From contig NZ_CP013926.1 of the NCBI RefSeq assembly GCF_001562115.1, forward strand, positions 1,984,001 through 2,048,000: a stretch of DNA of 64,000 nt, written 5' to 3'. Shown here piece by piece: positions 56,446 to 64,000 of the stretch. The notes under the pieces are model-generated. The model ran no database searches, was not told where the DNA came from, and was given only the letters and a program-made list of their open reading frames with translations. How positions within the stretch are numbered: position 1 is the first letter of the stretch; each line of letters opens with the position of its first letter. The translations under genes were made by a program, and so were the position numbers. This DNA comes from Alteromonas stellipolaris. GTDB lineage: Bacteria; Pseudomonadota; Gammaproteobacteria; Enterobacterales; Alteromonadaceae.

Positions 56446-56886
56446 TTAGTTTTCTGGCGAAACACGCAGTTTGGCTTTAATAAAATGGGAATGCGGCACA
56501 TGCAATAAATCTGATATGCGCCGAATTGTATGCTCTTCAATAGGGGCAAGTTGATTATCTGCATAGGCAATAGCCCATAAGCCCTCAAGAATGTCCCGCT
56601 TTTGTTCTTCTTCACAGGTTTGATTAATTATCTTGGTAAATTGTACTAAATCGACGGCATCTTCTGCTGATGTACGGCCTTCTTCCATGAGTAATTTTAG
56701 TTCATCATCAGAAAGCGCAAACTGCTTATACAAGTGCGTTTTATAAGCGTTAAGCTCACTGTCTGTGACATTATCGTCAGCCCTCATTATTTCACTTAAC
56801 AACGCAGCGGTGGCAAGTTCGACTGTATGTTTCTGCTGCACTTCTGATTCTTTCGTTTCGAAAAGCTGTAACAAAGATTTAAGCAT
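56446..56886 (-). CDS. TerB-like family protein
   Basis: 146 residues from ATG 56886 with GGAG before it; the frame to 56931 is an extension. Helical with two TerB-type acid motifs: AALLSEIMRADDNVTDSELNAYK and GLWAIAYADNQLAPIEEHTIRRI. TerB-like proteins bind metal ions (calcium); this subgroup is not tied to tellurite resistance. It follows the partner-switch phosphatase by about 100 bases. Confidence 0.85.
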   Translation of the reverse strand: MLKSLLQLFETKESEVQQKHTVELATAALLSEIMRADDNVTDSELNAYKTHLYKQFALSDDELKLLMEEGRTSAEDAVDLVQFTKIINQTCEEEQKRDILEGLWAIAYADNQLAPIEEHTIRRISDLLHVPHSHFIKAKLRVSPEN

Positions 56887-56985
56887 TAGGCGCTCCAAAT
56901 AAACAACGAATCTATGGCATAACACATCCACCGCTTCAAAGTGGAAATATACGGCAAATCGTTGGCATTTTTAGTTTAGTGGTAG

Positions 56986-58638
56986 TTATTCAACGGCTGT
57001 ATTGAGCAAACAGTTTATTTTTCTTCCGCCTTTTTCAAACCACACTTTACTACTTAACGCTCTAATGAGGCCTAATCCTCTTCCGAATGTGTCATTACTT
57101 TCAGGGCTGGCTTTCTGCGCCCACTCAAAACCGTTTCCGCTGTCTTCTATAGAAAGAAAGACGGTTTCTTTCGCTGGATCGGACTCGATATTAATAATAA
57201 TCGTCCCTTCATCTAAGGCACTCAGTAGCCTTTCTCGCTGCTCATAATATAATTGGAAGCCTTCTGGCGAATGCTTTAGACGTGAGTCCATGTTCAAAAT
57301 ACCGTGTTCTAAGGCGTTGCTGAACATTTCGGAAACCACGGTAAAGAGCACCGAGCGAACATGTTCAATGCCGCTACATTGAGACGTTTGATGGAGCATA
57401 CGGGTTTGAATGTCGGGTTGCTTTAAATGTTTGGCACTTAAGGTGATGGTGATATTTAACGGAATGTCGTCGGTAGCTCGATAAGGCTGAACCCCTTCTA
57501 ACGACTGACTTTTGAAAATAACTACTGACACATCGTCTTCAAAACTAGGTGTAGCCGAAAATGCTTTAGCGTGATTAAAAATTCCTTCGGCAGTGATATC
57601 AGTGGCATCAGCACACCATTGTTTTATACCCTCTTCGGTTAACATATTTCCCTCTGCATCAACCGCTTCTGTTAACCCATCGGAATAGACAATTAATTTG
57701 TCATTCCCCAACATCTCAAAAATTTCGCACTCACTGTCAAATTCATGTTGCTCGAGGATACCTAACGCCATATGGGGGGAAGAAATAGCTTTAACAAATT
57801 TCCGCTTGTCTGACACCACCAACATCTGTGGCATGCCACCTTGCCAAAGGGTAATACGAGAACCATCAGAGCCAACTTCACCGATAACCGCAGCCATAAA
57901 CATATCGCTAGGTAAAAATCGCAGAAGTATTTTATTAAACTCTGTCGCCATTTCATTTATCGATAACCCTTTTAAAGACATTTCTTGAAATGCGCGCGTT
58001 ACCGGTAGTGCACCTATGGCTGATGCCAGTCCATGCCCGGTAAAATCTCCTACTAAAAAATATAAACCACCACTAGGGCTGGCTTCACATACAAATACGT
58101 CACCATTAAATGTTTCTGCTGGCGTTAATGCGTGATCAAAATATTTAAGAACGTGGCTTTTATTAACAATGGCATGGCTGAAAATATGCTCAACAATGGC
58201 ATGCTCTCTTGCTACGCGTTGCTGATAAAACCTAAGCTCTTCATTTTGCTGTTCTATATGGGCACTTAGGTTGCGAATTTTTTCATGCGCGCGAATTTTG
58301 GCGGTAAGAATATGTTTGTCGAAAGGTTTGGTGGCAAAGTCATTACCCCCAACTTCTAAACACTTCACTAAGCTTTCTTTGTCATCCAATGCTGTGATAA
58401 ATAAAATTGGTAAGTATCGGCCGCCGGCTAAAGTTCTAATTTTCGGTGCAACCTCGAAACCGCTCATACCCGGCATTACCACATCTAGTAGCACTAAATC
58501 GGGTATCGCATGCTCTACTATCGCTAACGCATCGTTGCCACTCGAAGCCTCAACGCAATCGGTGAACCCAGCTTCGCTTAACATGCTAACTAACATAGTG
58601 CGGTTAATTGGCTCATCATCAACGATAAGAATTTTCAT
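56986..58638 (-). CDS. Receiver-PP2C phosphatase-HATPase partner-switch regulator (HsbR/CrsR type)
   Basis: 550 residues. Receiver about 1-120 (phospho-Asp in LVLLDVVMPGMSG), linker coiled coil, SpoIIE-type PP2C phosphatase about 190-385 (GDFTGHGLASAIG, IVYSDGLTEA, EDDVSVVIF) and a C-terminal anti-sigma-like kinase about 410-550 (EMFSNALEHGIL, DSGNGF). This matches Pseudomonas HsbR and Shewanella CrsR, which set the phosphorylation of a STAS antagonist; CrsR also sequesters RpoS. The STAS gene lies 38 bases upstream. Confidence 0.9.
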   Translation of the reverse strand: MKILIVDDEPINRTMLVSMLSEAGFTDCVEASSGNDALAIVEHAIPDLVLLDVVMPGMSGFEVAPKIRTLAGGRYLPILFITALDDKESLVKCLEVGGNDFATKPFDKHILTAKIRAHEKIRNLSAHIEQQNEELRFYQQRVAREHAIVEHIFSHAIVNKSHVLKYFDHALTPAETFNGDVFVCEASPSGGLYFLVGDFTGHGLASAIGALPVTRAFQEMSLKGLSINEMATEFNKILLRFLPSDMFMAAVIGEVGSDGSRITLWQGGMPQMLVVSDKRKFVKAISSPHMALGILEQHEFDSECEIFEMLGNDKLIVYSDGLTEAVDAEGNMLTEEGIKQWCADATDITAEGIFNHAKAFSATPSFEDDVSVVIFKSQSLEGVQPYRATDDIPLNITITLSAKHLKQPDIQTRMLHQTSQCSGIEHVRSVLFTVVSEMFSNALEHGILNMDSRLKHSPEGFQLYYEQRERLLSALDEGTIIINIESDPAKETVFLSIEDSGNGFEWAQKASPESNDTFGRGLGLIRALSSKVWFEKGGRKINCLLNTAVE

Positions 58639-58676
58639 TTAAATATAGCGCCCTGTGGCTTGCTTGCTAGTGCGTC

Positions 58677-58982
58677 TCAACGAATAATAAATTTTTTGTC
58701 AAAGCGCGATATTTTTAGTATTCGCTCTACGGGTGGTCGGCTATTCTCAATACTAAATGTCAGCGGCCGTTGTGATAAAACTTTCTGCATATTTAGCAAC
58801 ATACCTAACGCTGAACTGTCCATGTATTCTGTTTTAGCCAAGTCTACGGTGATGTGTTTCACGTCAGAGTCTAAATCTTGATAGGCTGAGCGAAAGGCTT
58901 CCACTTTGCTAAAATCAAACTTTTCCCCCATCTCTATAATTAAAGTCTGTTGTTCATTAACTTTATCCGTTGATACATTCAT
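58677..58982 (-). CDS. STAS-domain anti-sigma factor antagonist (HsbA/CrsA type)
   Basis: 101 residues. One STAS domain with VDLAKTEYMDSSALGMLLNM; the Ser in DSSALG is the usual phosphorylation site. It is the first gene of the unit with the phosphatase/kinase downstream, so it is their predicted substrate. Confidence 0.92.
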   Translation of the reverse strand: MNVSTDKVNEQQTLIIEMGEKFDFSKVEAFRSAYQDLDSDVKHITVDLAKTEYMDSSALGMLLNMQKVLSQRPLTFSIENSRPPVERILKISRFDKKFIIR

Positions 58983-59161
58983 TTAATGACTCCTTCTGCG
59001 TTGACTACACTGGTTGCTTTATTTTCTAGTGACAAACGCAGCGTATAATTAGGCATTACTAAATTTAGTCTAGCGCAGATATTTCAGCCTGCCATGCTAC
59101 AATTGTAGACAAGCCTAAATAAGGCTCGTTTAACGTACAAGAAAGATGCTCAGAGGATAAA

Positions 59162-59494
59162 ATGCAAGATTGGCAAGATGCACTGCTGGTATACAGTACC
59201 GATACAGGTAAAGTTAAACCTTCGCCTAAAGAAGCAAAGCGTTCCACTTCCGACGATGGTATTGTTCGCATACATAGAGAAACAAAAGGCCGCAAAGGGA
59301 AAGGCGTGTCTATAATTAAAGGGCTTGATTTAGCTCCCGATGCGTTAAAAAAACTTGGCACTGAATTAAAAAAGAAGTGTGGCTGCGGTGGCGCGGTTAA
59401 AGATGGACAAATTGAAGTTCAAACGGATGACCGCGAGAAGTTAAAAGCTTTGCTGCAGGATAAGGGCTTTAGCGCTAAAATTGCTGGGGGTTAA
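59162..59494 (+). CDS. yciH: SUI1/eIF1-like translation factor YciH
   Basis: 110 residues. SUI1 core with VRIHRETKGRKGKGVSIIKGLDL, CGCGGAVKDGQIEVQTD and GFSAKIAGG at the C-terminus, typical of YciH. In E. coli YciH affects start-codon fidelity and represses translation under stress. Confidence 0.94.
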   Translation: MQDWQDALLVYSTDTGKVKPSPKEAKRSTSDDGIVRIHRETKGRKGKGVSIIKGLDLAPDALKKLGTELKKKCGCGGAVKDGQIEVQTDDREKLKALLQDKGFSAKIAGG

Positions 59495-59503
59495 TTTACC
59501 CCC
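59486..59503. other. GC-rich hairpin over the yciH stop codon
   Basis: GGGGGT-TAATTT-ACCCCC covers the yciH stop, 34 bases before the next start. It has no real T-run; it may limit readthrough into the response-regulator gene. Confidence 0.45.
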
Positions 59504-59537
59504 TTACTTTCCTTGAAAATACCAAAAAGAGAACGGA

Positions 59538-60338
59538 ATGGAAAAGCTGTCAATTTCTGATTTACATATCATATTAGTTGAACCCTCTGATACGCAGAGG
59601 AAGATTATTACTACTCTATTGTTGAAAGAAAAGGTAAAGGAAATTGATCCTGTTAGTACCCTTTCTGAAGCTATTTCGGCGGTTAAAGCGCACGGTGCAG
59701 ACCTTATTGTTAGCGCGATGTATTTCGAAGACGGCACAGCATTAGATTTGATCAAGTTCATTAAAGAAAGTGACGCTTTTAAATCTATTCCATTCATGTT
59801 GGTCTCAAGTGAGAACAGAATAAGCAAGTTGGAAGAATTTAAACAAGCCGGTGTTTCAGCCATTCTTCCTAAGCCTTTCGAGCCTCTTCATTTGTCTCGC
59901 GCGCTTAATGCTAGCCTTGATTTAATTAATCACGACGAACTTGAACTCGAGCTATTCGATATACACGATGTGAGGGTACTGCTTGTTGACGACAGTAAAT
60001 TAGCGCGTAATCACATTCGTCGTGTACTTGAGGGTATGGGACTACAGCGAATTAAAGAAGCTGAAAATGGCGCGATGGCACTTACCTTTATAAAAGATGA
60101 AGCCTTTGATTTAGTGGTTACCGATTACAACATGCCTGAAATGGATGGCCGAGAGCTGTCTGAGTTTATCCGTTTCAACCCAGAAACTACGCATATTCCT
60201 ATCATCATGGTAACGTCTGAAGCAGCCGACAGCGCTCATATGGCCAATATTCAACAGACCGGCGTGAACGCGTTATGTGACAAGCCATTCGAACCTACAG
60301 AAGTTCGACAAATGCTTGCAGCCTTATTAGGTAACTAA
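59538..60338 (+). CDS. Dual-receiver protein with degenerate first receiver
   Basis: 266 residues, two CheY-like domains and no output domain. The second (about 147-266) has VDDSK, phospho-Asp in VVTDYNMPEMDGREL, the VTSEAA Thr/Ser and KPF. The first (about 8-125) reads LIVSAMYFEDGTAL where the Asp should be, so it cannot be phosphorylated in the usual way, but keeps VSSEN and KPF. Likely a signalling adaptor; the partner is unknown. Confidence 0.88.
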   Translation: MEKLSISDLHIILVEPSDTQRKIITTLLLKEKVKEIDPVSTLSEAISAVKAHGADLIVSAMYFEDGTALDLIKFIKESDAFKSIPFMLVSSENRISKLEEFKQAGVSAILPKPFEPLHLSRALNASLDLINHDELELELFDIHDVRVLLVDDSKLARNHIRRVLEGMGLQRIKEAENGAMALTFIKDEAFDLVVTDYNMPEMDGRELSEFIRFNPETTHIPIIMVTSEAADSAHMANIQQTGVNALCDKPFEPTEVRQMLAALLGN

Positions 60339-60369
60339 GGCAGCAAGTTATTAAGAAACACCCCATATT

Positions 60370-60417
60370 GCCTAAAGCAGTAAGCTCATACTATGTCAGT
60401 GACTTGCTGCTTTAGGC
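60370..60417. other. 15-bp stem-loop after dual-receiver gene
   Basis: GCCTAAAGCAG-TAAG pairs with CTT-G-CTGCTTTAGGC (one wobble) over an 18-base loop. No T-run. Likely a transcript end or stability element. Confidence 0.5.
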
Positions 60418-60500
60418 TGAACTCACAATTCGCCTACCCCTTCTACCAACATCTATCAAGCCCTCCCCCCTATAAATATTAGAAGCAATGTAAAAACAGG

Positions 60501-60527
60501 TTGACACTGAAAGGCTGTACGCATAAA
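60501..60527 (+). promoter_or_regulatory. pheL-pheA promoter
   Basis: Perfect TTGACA (60501-60506); best -10 is CATAAA (60522-60527) with 15-bp spacing, so the -10 side is uncertain. It is placed just before the leader-peptide ORF, as in E. coli pheL. Confidence 0.6.
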
Positions 60528-60536
60528 GTCAGGCGT

Positions 60537-60596
60537 ATGAAACAGAATAATATACATGCAGTAGCTATCTTTTTTGCGTTTATGCTCTTTAAATAG
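60537..60596 (+). CDS. pheL: pheA operon leader peptide
   Basis: 19 codons: MKQNNIHAVAIFFAFMLFK. Phe at codons 12, 13, 15 and 18. It lies between the promoter and the attenuator of pheA. Ribosome stalling on the Phe codons when charged tRNA-Phe is scarce would free the antiterminator strand. Too short for ordinary gene callers, but its composition and position match the enteric PheL design. Confidence 0.85.
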   Translation: MKQNNIHAVAIFFAFMLFK

Positions 60597-60646
60597 GGAG
60601 GCGCAGCTACATGCATAAAAACCTCCCTCAAGGGAGGTTTTTTTTT
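60595..60646 (+). terminator. pheA attenuator: terminator and competing antiterminator
   Basis: CCTCCC in 60622-60627 pairs with GGGAGG at 60632-60637 and is followed by a nine-T run, a strong terminator. AGGGAGG at 60595-60601, across the pheL stop, is also perfectly complementary to CCTCCCT (60622-60628). A ribosome at the stop masks it and allows termination; a ribosome stalled on the Phe codons exposes it and prevents the terminator. Confidence 0.85.
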
Positions 60647-60670
60647 AGCTAATACGATAAGTGGAAAACT

Positions 60671-61852
60671 ATGTCTGATAACGCCTTAGATGCTGTAAGA
60701 GAGCGCATAACATCTTTAGATAGCGAACTTCTAACCTTGTTGGCCGAGCGCCGTGTGCTTACCAATGAAGTCGCTGAAACTAAAATTAAGCACCATATTC
60801 CAGTTCGGGATCAGAAACGTGAAGAGCAACTGCTTGTTCGCCTAATTAAAGAAGGTAAGGACGCAGGTCTTGACCCTCACTACGTTACCCAGATATTTCA
60901 CGTCATCATTGAAGATTCAGTGTTAAACCAACAAGCAATGCTTGCTGAACGTGCCAATCCAGGTAGTACGCTTCCTCTTAATCGTGTGGCTTTCTTGGGC
61001 GATAAGGGCTCTTATTCGTACCTTGCTACCCAGAAGTACTTTTCTAGACGCCCAGGTGAACTGCTTGAAATAGGTTGTCAGAGCTTTAGCGAAATTATTC
61101 AGAAAGTAGAGAACGCAGAAGCCGACTACGCTGTGCTGCCTATTGAAAATACAACGTCAGGCAGTATTAATGAAGTGTATGACCAACTTCAACATACTCA
61201 CTTAAGCATTATTGGCGAACTTACTCACCCTATTCGTCATACCTTGCTTGTTGGTGCTGACACGACGGTAGATAAAATAAAAACCGTGTACGCGCATCCA
61301 CAAGTATTCACACAATGCAGCCACTTCCTAGCTGAGCTTGGCAACATTGAAGTGAAAACCATGGACAGCACGTCATCGGCTATGTTGACCGTGAGTGAGT
61401 TACAGCGAGATGATATTGCAGCTATTGGCAGTGAGGCTGGTGGAAACCTTTATGGCCTTACTGCAATAAAGAGTAACTTGGCCAACCAAAAAGAAAACCA
61501 TAGCCGTTTCATTGTGGTTGCACGTAAAGCGGTAGTGGTACCACTTCAAGTTCCGGCTAAGACTACATTGGTAATGTCTACGGTTCAAAAGCCTGGCGCG
61601 TTAGTTGAAGCGCTTTTGGTGCTAAGTGAAAACAATATTAATATGACGAAGTTAGAGTCTCGTCCTATTCCTGGTAACCCTTGGGAAGAAATGTTTTACA
61701 TTGATGTGAAAGGCAATGTGGAAGACGGACCTGTGCAAAATGCCATTGAAGCCCTTCGAAACATCACTCGCTATATTAAAATATTGGGCTGCTATCCTAG
61801 CGAAGAAATCAGCCCTACAAAAGTAGCGGCAGCAAGTGCATTAGCGGAGTAA
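60671..61852 (+). CDS. pheA: Chorismate mutase / prephenate dehydratase (P-protein)
   Basis: 393 residues. AroQ chorismate mutase at about 1-90 (RITSLDSELLTLLAERRVLTNEVAETK), prephenate dehydratase at about 105-285 (VAFLGDKGSYSYLATQKYF, VLPIENTTSGSINEVYD) and ACT domain about 297-380 with the ESRP Phe-binding motif (KLESRPIPGNPWEEMFYIDV). It converts chorismate to phenylpyruvate and is inhibited by Phe. Expression is likely attenuated through pheL. Confidence 0.97.
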   Translation: MSDNALDAVRERITSLDSELLTLLAERRVLTNEVAETKIKHHIPVRDQKREEQLLVRLIKEGKDAGLDPHYVTQIFHVIIEDSVLNQQAMLAERANPGSTLPLNRVAFLGDKGSYSYLATQKYFSRRPGELLEIGCQSFSEIIQKVENAEADYAVLPIENTTSGSINEVYDQLQHTHLSIIGELTHPIRHTLLVGADTTVDKIKTVYAHPQVFTQCSHFLAELGNIEVKTMDSTSSAMLTVSELQRDDIAAIGSEAGGNLYGLTAIKSNLANQKENHSRFIVVARKAVVVPLQVPAKTTLVMSTVQKPGALVEALLVLSENNINMTKLESRPIPGNPWEEMFYIDVKGNVEDGPVQNAIEALRNITRYIKILGCYPSEEISPTKVAAASALAE

Positions 61853-61878
61853 CGCGGCACTCGTATTCAACTTAACAC

Positions 61879-61924
61879 CACGCACCTCATGACTTTTTTG
61901 TTTGATGGTGCGTGCCTCTTTTTT
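61879..61924 (+). terminator. Terminator of pheA
   Basis: CACGCACC (61879-61886) pairs with GGTGCGTG (61907-61914) over a 20-base loop that itself has a T-run; more Ts follow. Also suited to the converging chemotaxis gene. Confidence 0.75.
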
Positions 61925-61946
61925 CTCTATCCTGTACTCGTTATCG

Positions 61947-64000
61947 CTACACTTTATATCTATCGACTTGAGACTGCATTGCCTGAGCAACTTCAGACAA
62001 GAATTGCGTCCTTTTTGAAATAAAATCGACTTCGTGCTCTATCTTCTCAGACATAGTAGAAATTTCGAGAATATTTTGATTCACACTTTCGGTCACGGTC
62101 GCTTGCTCTTGTGTTGCTGCGGCTACCGTATCTGCCATGCCTTGCACTTGTTCAATCACCTGCATAAGCTCCTTCATTGCAGTGGCAAGTAAATCAAACA
62201 AATGTATTCCACCATCCGCCGTTGTTTTAGCTTTTTCCATTTCAAGCACTGAGAGTTCAGACGACTTAATCATACTGTTTACAATGCCGCCGATTTTGTC
62301 AGTACTTGATTGCGAGCGAGTAGCTAGCGCTCTCACCTCGTCGGCCACTACGGAAAAGCCCCGCCCAGCTTCGCCAGCTCTCGCCGCCTCTATCGCAGCA
62401 TTTAGAGCAAGTAAGTTAGTTTGATCGGCTATAGAAGTAATATCGCCTAATAAGTCATTGATGCTGCCAACTTCAGTATTGAGTGCGTTAATAACTTCAC
62501 TAGAGCGTGAAAGCAAATCTACCATTAGCTGAACATTGTTAGAGGCTAAATCAGCACGTTCTATATTTTCTTTAAGCCCACTCATGGCCATCTCACCTTG
62601 GTCGCGTGTACCCACTGTAGTTCTAGCAACGTCTGAAACCGATACCGAAAGCTCCTCTACAGAGGATGCAACACTACTACTTTGCTCTCTTTGGGAATGG
62701 ACAGCAGTCAGACTTTCACTAACCGTCTCAGTAAATTCCACCGTGGTTTGTGTGAGTACTCTCGCATCAGCCTTAAACTGTTTCACCAATGCATGTATCT
62801 GGTCAATGAACGCATTGAAAGGAGAGATAACATCGTTAATTTCAGCAATTGGCGATGCTTCTAGTCTAATAGTCAGGTCACCAGAACCATTAGCTAAATC
62901 ATCACATGCAGATTTTAATTTCGTAAGGGGAGAAACCAACACATTTGCAAGTCGAAGGGCAACGGCTATTGAAACGACAATTAACACACACGCTATGCCT
63001 AAAACCGTAAGTAGTAGGGTGCGTTGGAGCTTGGTTAACGGTAAGAGGGCTTCTTCCACATCAATTTCAGCTAACAGTGCGTAGGTATAACTACCTAATT
63101 TTATAGGGCTATAATAGGAATACACTTCAACACCACGATAGTCTTCAACAGTGGTAAAGCCAGTTTTAGATTCAAATGCCTTTTTCACTGAGGGGGACTC
63201 AACTTTTTGAATGCCAACACTTGTCCCTGCCCTTTGAGCATTGGTCGCTACAGACGGGTAGCGTTGTTTGATAGCATCACTATACCCCTCTGGGTCTTCA
63301 ACAAAAAAACGGCTTTCTGTCACTAAAAGAGATTCAGGTGAAACCAGATAAGTTTCCCCTGAATCGCCAAATCCTCTCGCCTTCCAATCAGAGTCATGGG
63401 TAAGAATATTGCTAACAACATCCAACGGAATTTGAAAAATGAGTATGCCTAATAGATTGCCGTTAGTATCTACAATTTGGGAGCCAAAGAAACCCGCCAT
63501 TGCGTTATAAGAAGGCAAATAACTGGTTAACTCACTAATGACGACTTCATCGGAGGCAGGACTTTGCATAGCCAAGCTGAACGCTTCGCCAATACCCGTA
63601 TCAGCGTAAGGCCCTGACTTGAGGCTTGTAGCAAAGTCGAGCTCTTTAAACACGCTGTACACGATATTGCCAGAATCTGGATCGACAATAAAAATATCGT
63701 AATAGTTGAAGGTTTGTAAAAAACTGCGAATTTCTTCATGGTACTGCTCATGAATGTCAGCGTATGTCGTACCGTTATTCAAACTAACTAAGGTGTCTTT
63801 TTCACCAATGTTATAGGTTGAGCCTGCAATAAAGTCGTACTGTAGCTTCTTCGTAACTAAGGGTAAACTTTGATATAAATTTTCTACGTTGAGTAAAGGC
63901 TGGTTATTACGTTGTTCATATAAATCTGCGAAAGCAACAGAGTAATAATTGCTTAACTTCTCACTTTGCCCACTACTATAAGCATCTAATTCCGCATTAT
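61947..64000 (-). CDS. Methyl-accepting chemotaxis protein (5' cut by window edge)
   Basis: The frame stays open to the window end, so the start is outside; a TTG at 63782 is internal. The visible part has a large periplasmic Cache-like domain ([52 protein letters not shown]), one TM ([21 protein letters not shown]), a HAMP domain and the signalling hairpin with the invariant [23 protein letters not shown]. Ligand unknown. Only the C-terminal TM and part of the sensor are in view. Confidence 0.93.
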   Translation of the reverse strand, partial: NAELDAYSSGQSEKLSNYYSVAFADLYEQRNNQPLLNVENLYQSLPLVTKKLQYDFIAGSTYNIGEKDTLVSLNNGTTYADIHEQYHEEIRSFLQTFNYYDIFIVDPDSGNIVYSVFKELDFATSLKSGPYADTGIGEAFSLAMQSPASDEVVISELTSYLPSYNAMAGFFGSQIVDTNGNLLGILIFQIPLDVVSNILTHDSDWKARGFGDSGETYLVSPESLLVTESRFFVEDPEGYSDAIKQRYPSVATNAQRAGTSVGIQKVESPSVKKAFESKTGFTTVEDYRGVEVYSYYSPIKLGSYTYALLAEIDVEEALLPLTKLQRTLLLTVLGIACVLIVVSIAVALRLANVLVSPLTKLKSACDDLANGSGDLTIRLEASPIAEINDVISPFNAFIDQIHALVKQFKADARVLTQTTVEFTETVSESLTAVHSQREQSSSVASSVEELSVSVSDVARTTVGTRDQGEMAMSGLKENIERADLASNNVQLMVDLLSRSSEVINALNTEVGSINDLLGDITSIADQTNLLALNAAIEAARAGEAGRGFSVVADEVRALATRSQSSTDKIGGIVNSMIKSSELSVLEMEKAKTTADGGIHLFDLLATAMKELMQVIEQVQGMADTVAAATQEQATVTESVNQNILEISTMSEKIEHEVDFISKRTQFLSEVAQAMQSQVDRYKV

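Overview
The window looks like chromosome of a marine gammaproteobacterium of the Alteromonadales, most likely Alteromonas or a close relative. The evidence is the housekeeping block aspS-nudB-ruvC-ruvA-ruvB, the ybgC-tolQRAB-pal-cpoB block, glrK-qseG-glrR, an E. coli-type GlpT, NadA and PheA, and many two-component and c-di-GMP proteins. No phage, transposase, integrase, CRISPR or rRNA was seen. The first and last genes are cut by the window edges.

Layout. 1-8.2 kb: the end of one RND pump, a DoxX/LysR divergent pair, then a TetR-controlled membrane-fusion/RND efflux operon. 8.3-14 kb: a CBS protein, two medium-chain reductases (one divergent from a LysR regulator), a cytochrome b561 and a short-chain dehydrogenase. 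14-25 kb: asd, a VOC protein, a membrane ClpP-fold protease with a DUF6279 lipoprotein, a ketopantoate-reductase-like enzyme, GlpT, a TPR hybrid histidine kinase and a CmcJ/NvfI-type oxygenase. 25.3-30.6 kb is the most accessory-looking part: a secreted/membrane fusion (DUF6152 + DUF6644), a second DUF6644 protein, HupE/UreJ, a membrane-anchored protein, a leftover FtsZ C-terminal domain, and a ParD-like/methionine aminopeptidase pair. 30.6-37.9 kb: HopJ-like protein, diguanylate cyclase, SelO facing a glutaredoxin, DUF1499 lipoprotein, tRNA-Ser, nadA and three tRNA-Lys.

38-48.3 kb is the conserved core on the minus strand: envelope Tol-Pal, Holliday-junction RuvABC, NudB and AspRS. Between ruvB and ybgC lies a plus-strand transcription unit without an ORF. 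It has a consensus promoter, a 5' hairpin and a terminator, and is a good small-RNA candidate. 48.4-64 kb is signalling: DUF72 and GAF proteins, GlrK-QseG-GlrR, an EF-hand protein, a GGDEF-EAL protein, a partner-switch pair (STAS antagonist plus receiver/PP2C/kinase) with a TerB-like protein, YciH, a double-receiver protein, pheA with a phenylalanine-rich leader peptide and attenuator, and a chemotaxis receptor running off the end.

The items I rate most worth following are the small-RNA unit at 43.5 kb, the DUF6152/DUF6644/HupE cluster, the ParD-like/MetAP pair, the FtsZ remnant, and the pheL attenuator. All function calls come from reading the sequence and remembered family motifs; no database search was run.
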